Shown: positions 1 to 13,594 of the stretch, in pieces
How positions within the stretch are numbered: the first letter of the stretch is position 1
How the letters are laid out: every line of letters begins with the position of its first letter
Assembly (NCBI GenBank): GCA_963082975.1
Contig: OY720344.1
Span: 83,750,053 to 83,814,052 of the forward strand
Direction: 5' to 3'
From: Labia minor
Lineage: Eukaryota; Arthropoda; Insecta; Dermaptera; Spongiphoridae
DNA length: 64,000 nucleotides
Notes under the pieces: generated by a model
What the model was told of the DNA's origin: nothing
Database searches by the model: none
What the model saw: the letters and a program-made list of their open reading frames with translations, nothing else
Program-made: the position numbers and the translations under genes

Positions 1-1540
1 TTTGCAGTTTACACTTTTATTTTATTCCCATTAATTATTATATTTTTTTTAAATTTTTTTTTAAACTTGAGTCTTAATCCTACATATTCAAGTTCAGTAG
101 TTCAGTATTTATTACATTCTTGACTTATTAATTCACTTAAAATTTAATTATGATTAAAAAACAACAATAAAGTTTTTTTTATAATATATATGATAAATAT
201 AATTTTTAATATTTTATTGAAAATTAAATTGGGAAAATACCAATTAGAAATATATATATATTTATCATTTAGAGAAAAACTATAAAAAATTACTTGATTA
301 AAGAATAAATGAATGATTTAATGAATCAATTAACCTTTGCAATCGAAATTATGTTTTCAAATTAGATGAAAATATGTATCCAATCAAAAATTGATTACTG
401 AAAATATCTATAATTTCTCATTTAGATAATTTTCAAATTGGATTTGAAAATTATTAAAAAAGAAAAAAAAATATAAAAATAAAAAAATAAAAATAATATA
501 TATATTATGTTAAAATTATTGCGGTTTGGAGTTTTTGATTTACATTATATCATAACAGAAAATGATCGCCAATAATCTTTTGTCAGTATTTTTGTTATAA
601 AAAGTTAAAATAATTTTACAAAATGTTTGCAACAATCCAAACACAATATTTACAAAAAGTTGTCTTTGTCTATAGTAAAAAAAAACATTTGCTCAAGATA
701 TATAAATGAATAAAGAAAATCAAACTGGGCTTCTAAGCGCGTTTAGCTAAAGCGTTTTGAAGCTTCGGGCATTCATGGTGGTGGTGGTTCAAAACAATTT
801 ATCCTGTTAGTATCTATATAATTGATTAAAGATGTATATAATAAATAATAATGAATCTTGAACAAAGATTTAGTAAATCCATTAATATTTTAAAATTATT
901 GAAGTTTGTCAATAACAAGGAAAAAACTAATAATAAATATTTCTTAATAATAAAATAAATATCCATTAATATATTTACAATAATAATAAATATTCTTAAT
1001 TAATTATTGATATTATTAAGATTTGTTTCATTCGAAATGTACTGAAAAATTTTAAATTAAATCAATACCACAAGATATGTTCTTACACAAATATTTTTAC
1101 AATATCCAATTTGCATATACATAGATTAATCACAAACCACTTGAAACTCCATACGATCATATTTTACGATCATATGTATACATTTATTTATATACTGTCG
1201 AATGGCTTTACATATTTCATCAAATATTCTATTATATTGAATTGCTCATTTCCATATGTATAGATTTGTTATTGTACTCTTATAAGTATATTTTTTTTAT
1301 TTGAATAGGAAATTAGGCTGACAAAAAGCAAAATAATTTCCTTAACAAGTGAATTTTCAAATAACAAATAATAAAATATATTACTATTACCAAAATAATA
1401 ATATATAAAATTATTTTAAAAAGATAAATTCAATTTTATTTGTGAAAAAAATAGAAAAATATAAATTAATAGATAAAATTTTGTTTTCAATATATATAAT
1501 AGACTCTTATATTATATTTTATTATATATTTTATACTTAC
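1..1540. other. AT-rich non-coding DNA left of the third Osiris exon
   Basis: This is probably intron of the Osiris gene. A small GC-richer patch near 720-795 gives a short histidine-rich minus-strand reading without usable splice sites. Nothing else recognised. Confidence 0.5.
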
Positions 1541-1731
1541 AAAATGAGCTTTCTGTTTTATCATCAATTAGATCAATTTCAGTTGCAATTTCATCAACAA
1601 ATCTAGGCGAGTAACGTCCTTGTTGGGTGACTTCTTCAGGGAATTGTACCTCGATTGCTGTTGATTTAATAAATCGTTCTGCTTTACGTAATACAAATTT
1701 CATTAATTGATCCCATTCAGATTCATCTGCC
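1541..1731 (-). CDS. Osiris-family (DUF1676) gene, third coding exon (partial gene)
   Basis: This exon encodes about 63 residues, running from ADESEWDQLMKFVLRKAERF to DDKTESSF. The acceptor is a pyrimidine-rich stretch ending in AG just above 1731. The donor is GTAAGTATA just below 1541. It starts in the phase left by the exon at 20136-20383 (AG plus G gives Arg) and ends in phase 1, so at least one more exon lies to the left, probably outside the window. The charged helix followed by a conserved AIEVQFPEE-type strand fits the middle of the Osiris domain. The hydrophobic block and C-terminal AQxLAY-type motif known in the family are not visible here. Osiris proteins are secretory or endosomal proteins of cuticle-forming cells. 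The segment resembles Osi21 as I remember it, but I cannot confirm the paralogue. Confidence 0.8.
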
Positions 1732-2257
1732 CTAAAAATTGAAGAAAAATTATTTTTCATTTCATTATGAATTATTAAACTTAATTGATTTAAATTATAT
1801 GAAACAATAAAATTTTACAAATAGTATAAATCTATAAATAATTGAATTAATTCAATCCAATAATTAACAAATCATTATTAAATTTTATATTATTCAGTAG
1901 TTATATACTTGAATGTATTTAATTATATATAAATAATGTTTAACTATTGAAATTAAACAATTAATAGAATTAGTAATTAATTAATAGAGTAAGCAGATAT
2001 ATATATATATATATATACTTATATTATTACCATTATATAACAATTTTTCCGTATATTTAAAGTTTCCTCCTTGAGAAAACTTGAGAATTGCCATATGTAT
2101 TAATGAATAGGTAGTATAGTTGTTATCATGTTAGTTGTTTTTCATTCAAATAGTTTATTTGTAACGTTTAAGTCATTTGTTTTAGTTTTAAAATAATAAA
2201 AAAAAAATAATTTAAATTCAAGTAAAATAAAATATTACATAGATCAAATTAAAAAAT

Positions 2258-5200
2258 ATGTCAAATTTGAAAGAAATGAAATTTGTTACAATGGAGGAAG
2301 CGTTGGAACTTACAGGTATTTAAAAAAACAACAATTTTTATAATATTAATAATATAAGTCATAATAAATAGTTTATTCTTTATTAATTTTATATTATTCG
2401 TATATTTGATTTAATTTTGTATTTTTTTGATCAATATAAATATGTAATCCTATTATGATAAGATTTTTTGAGTGACATTATCTAATAAATAATTATTGTC
2501 TTTTCTTCATAATATTTTCAAAACATTATATTAAATAAATAATTTATATATATATAAATTTTCATTTTATTAATAGATCAGTACAGTGAAAGCAATTCAT
2601 CATTTGTCTTATCCTTTGAATATAAATTAAATTATAATAAACAAAATTTTTAATTACAATCTCAATTTTGAAAAATTTCCGGGAGGGAAATTATTTTGGA
2701 ATTATTTTCTTAACTATTTCATGTATTTTTCAATAGCCTATATCAATACAAATTTCTTTGAATTATATAATAAATGCACTCTAATAATTAAAAAATTAGC
2801 TGGAGTGTCTCCACTCGACTATCTCGCAATTTGAATTGGATTAAATAACAAAATATATTATATTTAAATTAAATTTAATTAATTATAAATTATAAATAAT
2901 AAATATTAAACCAGCGTATGTTTGGCATTTTTTGTTGATGGCACCACGTCACGTGTTGGCGCGTGAGATTTGCAGTGTTAAAAAATTAATTCTGGTAATT
3001 TCAGCGAATCAATCAAGCTGAAATTCTATATATAGCAGTTTTATACAATTATTAATCATGTGAAAAATTATCAAACATATATCTTTATTTTTACGGTCAC
3101 TTTAGAGGAAAAAAAATCAAAACGTTGTAGGTAATGACCCTCTTCCGGTTGAGCTACATTTCTCAAAAGTTGATAGAAAACTACGAATTTTGAATAATGC
3201 TCGTGTACCAAATTTCATCATTCTAGCTCAAACCGTTTTTGCGTAATCTTGGTTACATACATACACACACACACAGACATTTTTCTCAACCTTAGTGAAA
3301 ATGATTCAGGAACCTTTAAAACGTATAAAAACATCAAAATCTCGACATCGAAAATTTTCGTGATCGCAATACTATCTCTTACGAGATAGTAAAAATTAAT
3401 TAGATTTTACACTTAATTTGAATAAACTTTTTTTTTAAAAAAATGAAAGGTTTTGTAAAAAATATAATAGAAAAACATGACACATGGTATATAATTATAT
3501 GGTGGTTAATTAAGTTATATTTCTAAATAATTTATTTTTAATTAATACGGAGTACATAAAAATAAAACTAATCTTTTCATTTAATTACTATCTCGTAAGA
3601 GATAGTATTGCGATCACGAAAATTTTCGATGTTGAGATTTTGATGTTTTTATACGTTTTGAAGGTTCCTGAATCATTTTCACTAAGGTTGAGAAAAATGT
3701 CTGTGTGTGTATGTGTGTGTGTGTGTGTATGTATGTAACCAAGATTACGCAAAAACGGTTTGAGCTAGAATGATGAAATTTGGTACACGAGCATTATTCA
3801 AAATTCGTAGTTTTCTATCAACTTTTGAGAAATGTAGCTCAACCGGAAGAGGGTCATTACCTACAACGTTTTGATTTTTTTTCCTCTAAAGTGACCGTAA
3901 AAATAAAGATATATGTTTGATAATTTTTCACATGATTAATAATTGTATAAAACTGCTATATATAGAATTTCAGCTTGATTGATTCGCTGAAATTACCAGA
4001 ATTAATTTTTTAACACTGCAAATCTCACGCGCCAACACGTGACGTGGTGCCATCAACAAAAAATGCCAAACATACGCTGGTTTAATATTTATTATTTATA
4101 ATTTATAATTAATTAAATTTAATTTAAATATAATATATTTTGTTATTTAATCCAATTCAAATTGCGAGATAGTCGAGTGGAGACACTCCAGCTAATTTTT
4201 ATTAGTTTTTAAAAATTATAATTATTATTATTTTATTCTATTCCTAAGTGATAATGGAAATATTATTTTCATTAGATTAACTAAGCATTATCGTAATAGA
4301 ATGTTGATTTTGACAAAGAAAAAATATATAAGCGATAACTATCACTATTTTTTTAGCCATATTACAGTTTTCAAATTTTTATTTTAAATTTATTATTCTT
4401 GTAATTTTATGCTTATTATGCAGTAAATTATTATAACTTTACAAAATTAGGTTTAATAATATTAATAATATAAACTTAAATAATTACACATAAAAGTTTT
4501 TTTACTCTTTTATTAAATCAATATAGTGAAATCCAAAAAATTATGAACATTGACTTGGATGAGGATCATCCTCATGTCAAATCCGACTTTTTTGTTTCCC
4601 TAAATAAATTTTAAATCAACAGTTAAATGAAAAATTCCATTCTTTTATAAAATTTTTGTTCATTCATTGATAAGAAATACGCGATAAAAAAAAATTAAGA
4701 TTGATTGATATATGCAAAATGATTATTATATTCATATGCATTTATAAACTTTTTAAAGTTTTTATATGTATGGGGAATATTAGAGTCTTCCACAGTCGAT
4801 CAGAATACAGTTTACTGCTTGTCTGGCTGTTCCCCGTCGTGATGACTCTATAATAATGATGACTCTATAATAATAATTAATGGAATCTTTTGATTAAGGG
4901 CACTGTTGCTAAGCAAAGCCCGCCAAGCATAATAGTACAATATCATTTTATTGGTTTCCTAAACTTTTAGGGGCTCACTTAATTACTGTTAAATTAAATT
5001 TATATAATATAAATATTATTATAATATTCACATACCATTGAAACGATTTTTTGAGACCTTGAAAGAGACATATATATTATGTGAATTAATATTTACGAAA
5101 TTAATCATTATTAAATTGTTTTTTGTCTGCGGTTCGCCAAAAAATGTCCAACTTTCGTTTGGCCCTTTGATAAAAATGATCTGTGGCCAGGCTCAGAACC

Positions 5201-6956
5201 AACCGATGATTTGAAATAAATTAATTTTCAAACAACATTATATATATATATATAATTATATAAAGTATAAAAAAATATTTTTAAAACTTTAATTAAAATG
5301 ACTAAATTATATTATCTCAGTTTTTATTTTTACCGACCGACGATAGTAAGGGAGGTATTGTTTTCACACCAAATTTCACATGTGGTGATTTTTACATATC
5401 TCCACGAATCATGCATTTTCTTAACAGAAAAAAGTATTTTTAGCATGATGTCTGTCTGTCCGTCCGTCCGTCCGTATAGATGTGCACAGCTTGGCCGGCT
5501 CAACGGATTTTGATGAAATTTGGTATATTTACTTAATGCATCAATATGATGAATTAACGGTTTCCGGATATACAACAAAAGTTGGTGAATTTATGGTACT
5601 GATGCATTAAGTAAATATGTCAAATTTTATCAAAATCCATTGAGCCCTTCACTATACATGTCTATACAGACACACGACGGACGGACAGACATCATGCTAA
5701 AAATACTTTTTTCTGGTAACAAAATGCATGATTGGTGGAGATATGTAAAAATCTCCACATGTGAAATTTGGTGTGAAAACAATACCTCCCTTACTATCGT
5801 CGGTCGGTAAAAAGGTTTTTCACTCCTATCATAGACCCTCAACTCATTTGTTTTAATGTAAAACATTTAATCTTGATTGTAAATGATCTAAAATTTCTAC
5901 ATAGGAAGCTTAATGGTGATTAAAGACTGACTGACTGGATTTGTTATCAAAAATGAATTTTTTTAGTACATTCTTGTAAAAAGATAACTTCTATTAAAAA
6001 AAGATATAACATTTTGTAAATATTGTAAAAAAATATTACCTACTAAATATATTTGCTTATTATTTGCTTCACCCTCTCTGATAAAGCAGGCATAATGAGT
6101 GTAATGCTTGACTGATATATTTTATTGTTATGACCATTTTATGAAATTTTGATTTGCATTGTGTATGAGTTGTGTGTTGTATGAATTTTGAATTTGGTAA
6201 TGAAGTTTCCTTAAATGAGTAGTAAAATTATCTGAATTAGGTAAGTTTGAAATTTTGTATGAATATTGTGTCTGACCTACCTACCTCCCATTAATTTTAA
6301 CCCTATAGTGTGTGTACGATATTATGCAAGGTGGATTAAATTTAAATAAAAGATACAATAATAATCTTAATGTTCTTAGAATTATTAAAAATTGGTGTAT
6401 AGAATATTTAAAATTTAATATAAAATATCTGATTAATGTAAATGTTTTTTTTGTTTAAAGGTTTTGGATGGTATTCCTACCTTTTGATGCTGCTTTCTTT
6501 AGGTATAACCTGTTTTTCAAATGCCTGTGTTTTTTCTATTAATTTTGCACTTCCATATGCCACTTGTGATTTTAAAATGAATTCACTTACTCAGGGAGCA
6601 GTCTCTTCAATGAATATTCTTGGTAATCGTCACTTAATTATTTTTTAGTTTCTATTTAAATAATTAGATAAGTATAGGAATCCAATCGCTGATAGAAAAT
6701 TCATATTCAAATTTGATAATTTAGAAAAAAAGAAAATTCTTATATAGAAAATATTATTTAAAGAATTTACATTTACATAATAATTAGAATTCGGTTCAGA
6801 TAAATGAATGAAAATATGTATATCATTAACACAATAAATTAAATTTTTATTTATAATAAATAAATTATACAAACAATTCATACGTTGTTATTTGTGTACC
6901 AAATTTCGAAGTCCTTGCTTGATTAGTTTCTGAGTAAATTTGCTCACATACAAACA

Positions 6957-6987
<31 letters not shown>

Positions 6988-9900
6988 CATACATACATAC
7001 ATACACACAGACATAATTCGAAAAATGGTATTTTCCGACTCAGGGAGGTCTAAAACGTCAAGATCTATCGAAATCTCGAAGTCGAAATTTTTGACGATTC
7101 CAATACTTCCCTTATACGAAGTATGCGGGAAAGTAAAAAGGAATACACTGGTAAAGTTTTAACCAAATCCATCAAACATCGGTTAGACTAAACAATTACC
7201 ACAATTATTTCTCCAATATTAAATAATTTTCTTTTCTTTTTAGGAATTGCTGTCGTTTCTCTCTTCACAGGTTTAATTGCTGATCGTTTTGGACGTAAAA
7301 AAGTCCTTCTTATTAGTCTTCTCCTTTCAATTATTAACGTTTTGGGAGTGGTCTTTTCACCTAATTCCGATGTTCTTGTTATAATGATTTTTTTTCTTGG
7401 AATAATGTAACATAATTATATTAATCTCCCGATTATTTGATTGTAATTTTATTTGTTTATTATTTTTTTATTTGTCAACAGCCATTCCAGTATGATTCCT
7501 TTGACTGTTACATATCTATCCGAGTCACATGCTCAACGTTACGGATCCCGATTGTCATTATTTGTTGGCGTTTGTGAGGGGCTTTCAATTCTCTATAGTT
7601 CTGGTAAAAGCTTTAAATTAACCCTGAAATAACTACTTTTCTATACAAATTACTATTCTATTATTATCATCATGATTTATCATAAACCTTGAATATTAAA
7701 ATACTTTTGTTAATATATAGCTATATATTAATATTTTTAGATATGTTATACTAAAATATATAATTAAATTTAAATTTATTAAAATTATTTTGTTATCTAA
7801 GGCAAAGTTAAACTTAAATACAAATATTTTATTTATTTTCAAAGTTCAAGTTAATTGGATATTATTTTCTTTATGCGCATTGTGGTTGTTACACCATCAT
7901 TATTCTCTTCTTGTCAAAAATCAGTTTTGTCAACTGATCTTTTATCAGAAGTTATTATTCTTATAATATTTGATAGTTTGGCATTTCCAAATTTAATTTT
8001 AGTTTATTGTTATAGTTATAGTGTATGCATCAAAATGTTTCAACCAGTGCCCACGATTAAACCTATTTCATAAAAATATTTTAATTTAATTTATAAAAAT
8101 TTTAATTTACCATTATAAATTTGTTAAAATTATTTTGGTAGAATTTTAAATTAACTTTTATATTATTTCTTACATTTGAACGAGATAACCCCAAAACAAT
8201 TTTAGTCGAGATTTTTTTAATATTCACTTTTATTTTAGATTTTATAATTAATTGTAGATTTTATTATCATATCAGCTTACTAATTTATATATACAATTTG
8301 ACAAATTTCAAATATCAAAGATATTGCGTCTGATAATTTATTAAAAACAAAATGAAAAAAATGGTGAAATCTTTATAATAAAAAATATAAATTAAAAAAT
8401 ATATATAAAAAATGTTTTTTTTTCTATTTCATTAATAAATTAAAAAAAAAAATCAACATGATTTTTTATGATAAATAAAAAATCTTAATTTATATTGTTT
8501 TGAATTGCATTTGATAAGTAAGCATAAATTCGTTCTTTTTTAATTTAAATAATTTAATTTAAATAAATGTGTTATTATTACTTTTTATTCACTATAAATT
8601 AAAATAATAAATAAAATAATCAAATTAATCTAACAGACGTAATAGATAATGAATCGTATCAAATTATTTATAAAAAAAAATCATCATTTTTATCATATTT
8701 ACAATATTATTATTATAATTATTATTATTATTATTTTGTTTTTTTATTAAATTTTATATATCTTTTACATTTTTTAAGTCTTATAGAGCAGGGGTCGGCA
8801 ACCTTTTTCAATAGCCGAGCACATTTCTGAAATAATATAACTTGGTGATACTTAGAGCCATATTAAAAAAATTGAAAAAAATCGAAAATGTTTAAGAGCC
8901 TAATCGCAAACATTTTACCTTTTTTTAGAGTCATATTGAAAAATCGAATATGTTACCTTTTTTTGTATCATGACTTTAAATTAATATTATACTTAGTAAT
9001 TTGAATGCGGTCACTTGAAAATAGCTTCGAGGGCCCAGGTTGCCGACCCCTGTTATAGAGAGTCTAAGCCCATATCCGTCAGTCATCATTATAGACATTT
9101 TTATATCTAATAGAAATTTCAAAATTCATTTATAATTTTATGAACCCCCCAAGCTTTGACTCTACTAGATGAGATATAATTAAATACATATATATCCTTT
9201 ATATTTGAATTTTATCGAATTTTATATATATCTAATTAATAATCTGTTTAGCCAATATTTAAAAACTATCTAAACTAAAGTCCTTTTATGTCTAAAAAGA
9301 TTAAAATAAATTAAATCTATTAGAAAATATTTTAATTTGTTTATAAAGTAAATTTCACATTATTAAATTAAATCTTCAATTGAATTCATAAAAATTTATC
9401 AAATCAATATTGTAACACTAAAAAAAACAAAAATTGAATTATTCTCAATCAAAATGATTAAAATCATTTTCTGTTTTAATTTTTAAAATAAACAAATATG
9501 GCTTTTATCTTTTCGAATGCCAATAATTGTTCATGATTCTATTATGTATTTTAGTAATAATGAATCTTTAATTATAATAGAATATAAATGTCCCTTTCAG
9601 CTGTCGCTGCTGCTATTATTCCATTAGAATTTTCATTTTCGCTTGGGTCTCAATTAACATTTAATTCCTGGCGATTATCGATATTAATAGCGTTATTGGG
9701 CTGTTTGCTTTTTAATATTTTATTGATAATTTTCTGTTATGAAAGCCCTAAATATGTACTTGAAACACAGGGGCCTGATAAGACATATGAAATACTTAAA
9801 AAGATCTACAGTTGGAATAAAAATAAAGATCAAAAACCATTCCCGGTAAGTTATATATTCATTTGCTTCATAACAATAATTCCAAGAGGTTATATTACTA

Positions 9901-12900
9901 TTTTGTTATTATTATATATTAATACCCTCCCCGCATTATTTCAGATCAGAGTTTGTATATTTTTAAATTATTTAATTATTGGAATTAAATTTGCAGAACA
10001 ATTTTTTTTTTCCAAATTTGCAGAAAAAATTTCTTCTAAATTTACAGAAATAATTTCCTTCTAAATTTTGGATATACTTTAAATCTCTTGTGACCATATT
10101 TAAAATTCTTCTTCTTATTATTTTTAAAATATCATATCTTAAACTAATTTATTATATATAATTGATTAGTAGACAGGAGTAACGAGCAAAAAATAGATGG
10201 TTAAAATTAAACTTTCTAACAATTTTTTCAATCTATTTCTTGATGATTCGGTCCCGAATCAGGGCCATATTCAGTACTGTCGTTTTGTTATGTCGAAGGA
10301 AAAATAAGTTTTTTTTATAAATATTATATTTTTTCCTGCTCCCTACTCGTTCACTCCTAATCAATTATATATTTTCTAATCAATCAATAAACGGAAAATT
10401 ATTTTGTTTTTTTTTTAAATTTATTTCAATACGAGAATAAAATGGTGCCAATAAATAAGCATTATTTACAAGATTTTTTTTTTTGATTAATTTTATATAT
10501 GCATATTTATATATATATCAGATTTAAACTTTTTTTATTATTAAATTTAAAACATTTAGTGGTATAAAAAAGAGGTCTTGTTATTATTAATATAAATGTT
10601 ATGATTTTTAAAATATTTTCTTTTATAAATATAATTTATTATAAAAGCCCTTGAATTTCAAAACAGTACCAATATTTCGTTGAGAGAATTTTGAAATAAT
10701 CCTAATAAATGATATTATCAATCATCAAGAATATTGTACTTTATATATTTTTTAGGAATTCCAACTAGAAGTGCCAACATCTGAAATCTTATCCATTAAA
10801 TCTTATCCAAATTTTTGGCTTTATTTGAAATCTTATTATACTCAAATGAAACCGATGTTTATGGCACCATATCGGAAACCTCTTATAGTTGTTTCATTTC
10901 TGTTTTTAATAGATGGCATGTAAGTGTATAATATTAACTGATTTAAAAATTTTAATAAAAAAGAAAGAACAGCGTACACCAATATTTTTATTCTACATAT
11001 ATATAAGCAGGATTAAGTTGCATGTTAACTCAATCGTCTTCCTGACATCTTTTTCAAATTTGATAAGCACTTCAAGTAGGGTATCAAGTTTTGATGTCTT
11101 GTCAAAGAATCACAGTAATATTTAAAAAAAAACAAATGAGTTTACTAAATAATACAATAAAAAATTAAGAGATTTAAAAAAGTGAATGGTTTAATTGTAT
11201 TTTGAACTTTAAATTCAAATAATTCATTAAATAAATATGAATTAATTGAATATGAATATGAATTAATATGAAAATATTTAAATTTATACCAATATATATT
11301 AGACAAGAGCAATAAATAATAATTTGATGATTGACAAAAGTTTGGATTTTTTTGTTTCGTCATTACCTTAAAAAGCATAAGCACGATAAATGTGTTCTAT
11401 GATCAGTAGAACAGTTCCTCTTAACCTTTATCTTGATTTTCTTGAATGGAGGCACTACTTTTTATTTCAAGTAACTTCTCAAATTTAATCCCGAACGTTG
11501 GATGACCTCCGTTCCATAAAGCCCAGCTAGAGAAATTCCTTTGTCAGGTCTGAGACTTGAACCTGAACTTCGAAATTGAGAGTCAAGTGTGTTGCCATCG
11601 ACGCTGCGTATTATCTTCAAATATAATCTTTATTTATTAATTTATAATTTTTTAAAATCTTTTTCAGAAGAGATACTTTATTTATTTCACTACCGCAAAT
11701 CTATACAATGATAAGTGATTATGATATGCTTTACGGTAATTCCAAACAAGAACTTATTTGCCCAATTATTGATACAATAATAAACAATCATAATATAAGC
11801 CATCAAAATGACATCTGTATTGAGGTAGATTTTTTTTTAAATTATTTCTTTATTTTCTTTTATTTTTCAATTAAATAATAATTTAAAAAATATTTATTTA
11901 GAAACATTTGTCACCAACACGATTTTACTATTTAATGATTGTGGGTGGATTGATTTCTCTTGTTATTTTAATTCAAATACAATTAGAGAAATGTTTCAAC
12001 GATAGTTTACAATTTGGTAATTATTTTTTGTTTGTTTTTTTTTTTTATTTCTCTATTATTAAATTATTTGGACATTATTTGTTGTACTTGAATCTGTTAC
12101 AGGAATATTGAATTTAGTGAATGCAATTTTAGTTTTACTGGCTATATATTTGCCTAACAGTCAGATAACTATTTCACTAGCCGTCTTCTTGTGCATCAGT
12201 ACTATCTATCAATTGTACTCGCAAATTACAAATTATTTTCCAACTTCTATTCGAGCATTTGCTTGCAATTTTGGTTGGGCTATTTTCAATATCGGCAGCT
12301 CATTTGTCCTATTAATCATGCCTGATTTTTTGTCTAGTTATTGCAACGAATATTTTTTTTTCATGATTATTATTTCCATTAGTAAGTATAAATAAATATT
12401 TTATTTGTTATTTTTCAATTATTCCTCATACATTTGAAATGAATATAAATATTTAATTAACAATCTGTGTTTAGATTTTATATTTTAAATTAGTTAGACA
12501 TGTTTTTTTGTAAAAGAAAGTACATTGAATATTTCATTTTTAATCACGAATTTATTTTGTTTTTTTTTCAATAAAATTCAGATAAGTGAAATAATATCAA
12601 GAATTCAAATTACCTTTAGAGATTTTAACTTATTTTAGATATACATTATAAAAAGAAAATGACAAGCGGTTTGCATAATTTACAGGCGTTGAATATTATC
12701 GCATATTACCCACTATCAACACACAAATAAATTAACCTCATTGAAAAAAAAATTATTTATTGGACCTTAAACTTAAAGAAATATTGAAATCTTATATTAA
12801 TTAATTAATTTTTTTTAATCAAAATATTAATAATTATTTTTGTATTCAAAAAAAGTTTATAAAATATAATTTATAATAATAAAAATCTGGAGACTCTCCA

Positions 12901-13563
12901 CTCGACTATCTCGCAAATTTGATAGCATATATTATATTTAAATTAAATTATAAATTAAAACTAATAAATAATATTTATTAAACTAGCGCGTGTTTGGCTC
13001 TTTGTTGATGGCACCACGTCACGTTCTGGCTCGTGATTGCCAGAAGTTTTAAAAAATTAATTCTGTTACTTTCAGCGACTCAATCAAGCTGAAATCCTAT
13101 ATATAGCAGTTACATACAAATTTTAATCATCTGTAAAACTATCAAATCTTTCTTTATATTTATATCTTTATATTTATGGACTCTCTTCCGGATGAGCTGC
13201 ATTTCTCAAAAGTTGAAAACTAGGAATTTTGAATAATGTCCGTGTTCCAAATTTCATTACTCTAGCTCAAACCGTTTTTGCGTAATCTTGTCTACACACA
13301 CATAGAGAGAGAGAGAGAGAGAGACAAAGATATTTTTCTCAACCTTAGTGAAAATGACTCAGGAACCTTCTAAACGTATAAAAACATCAAAATCTCGTCA
13401 TCGAAAATTTCGTGATTGCAATATTATCTCTGGCGAAATAGTAAAAAGTAGATACCTTTATAAAAAAATATATTATTATATTGCCAATAATAAATAATAT
13501 ATAATATTTTTTTTTAATTCCCTCTTCGGATACATGCTCTTTTTTACAATTTTATTTAAAAAA

Positions 13564-13594
<31 letters not shown>

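Larger units (their letters stand above)
2316..6460. other. Intron 1 of the SV2-like gene
   Basis: Holds the family A palindrome (2791-4200), the family B fragment and palindrome (5177-5809) and a short duplicated GATGACTCTATAATAAT near 4838-4872. The rest is AT-rich with nothing recognised. Confidence 0.7.

Noticed and set aside
720-795. Short minus-strand reading with HHHHECPKLQNALAKRA and a stop, as a possible last Osiris exon
   Set aside because: A stop lies between the only candidate acceptor and this frame, and the sequence does not resemble the known Osiris C-terminus.
2801-2830. Classic Helitron ends (5' TC, 3' hairpin then CTRR)
   Set aside because: CTAA follows the hairpin only in the palindrome copy; other family A copies read CTCCAG followed by ATTTT, so the Helentron-like reading fits better.
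5298-5866. Open frames on both strands
   Set aside because: They lie wholly in the family B palindrome and mirror each other; they are repeat sequence.
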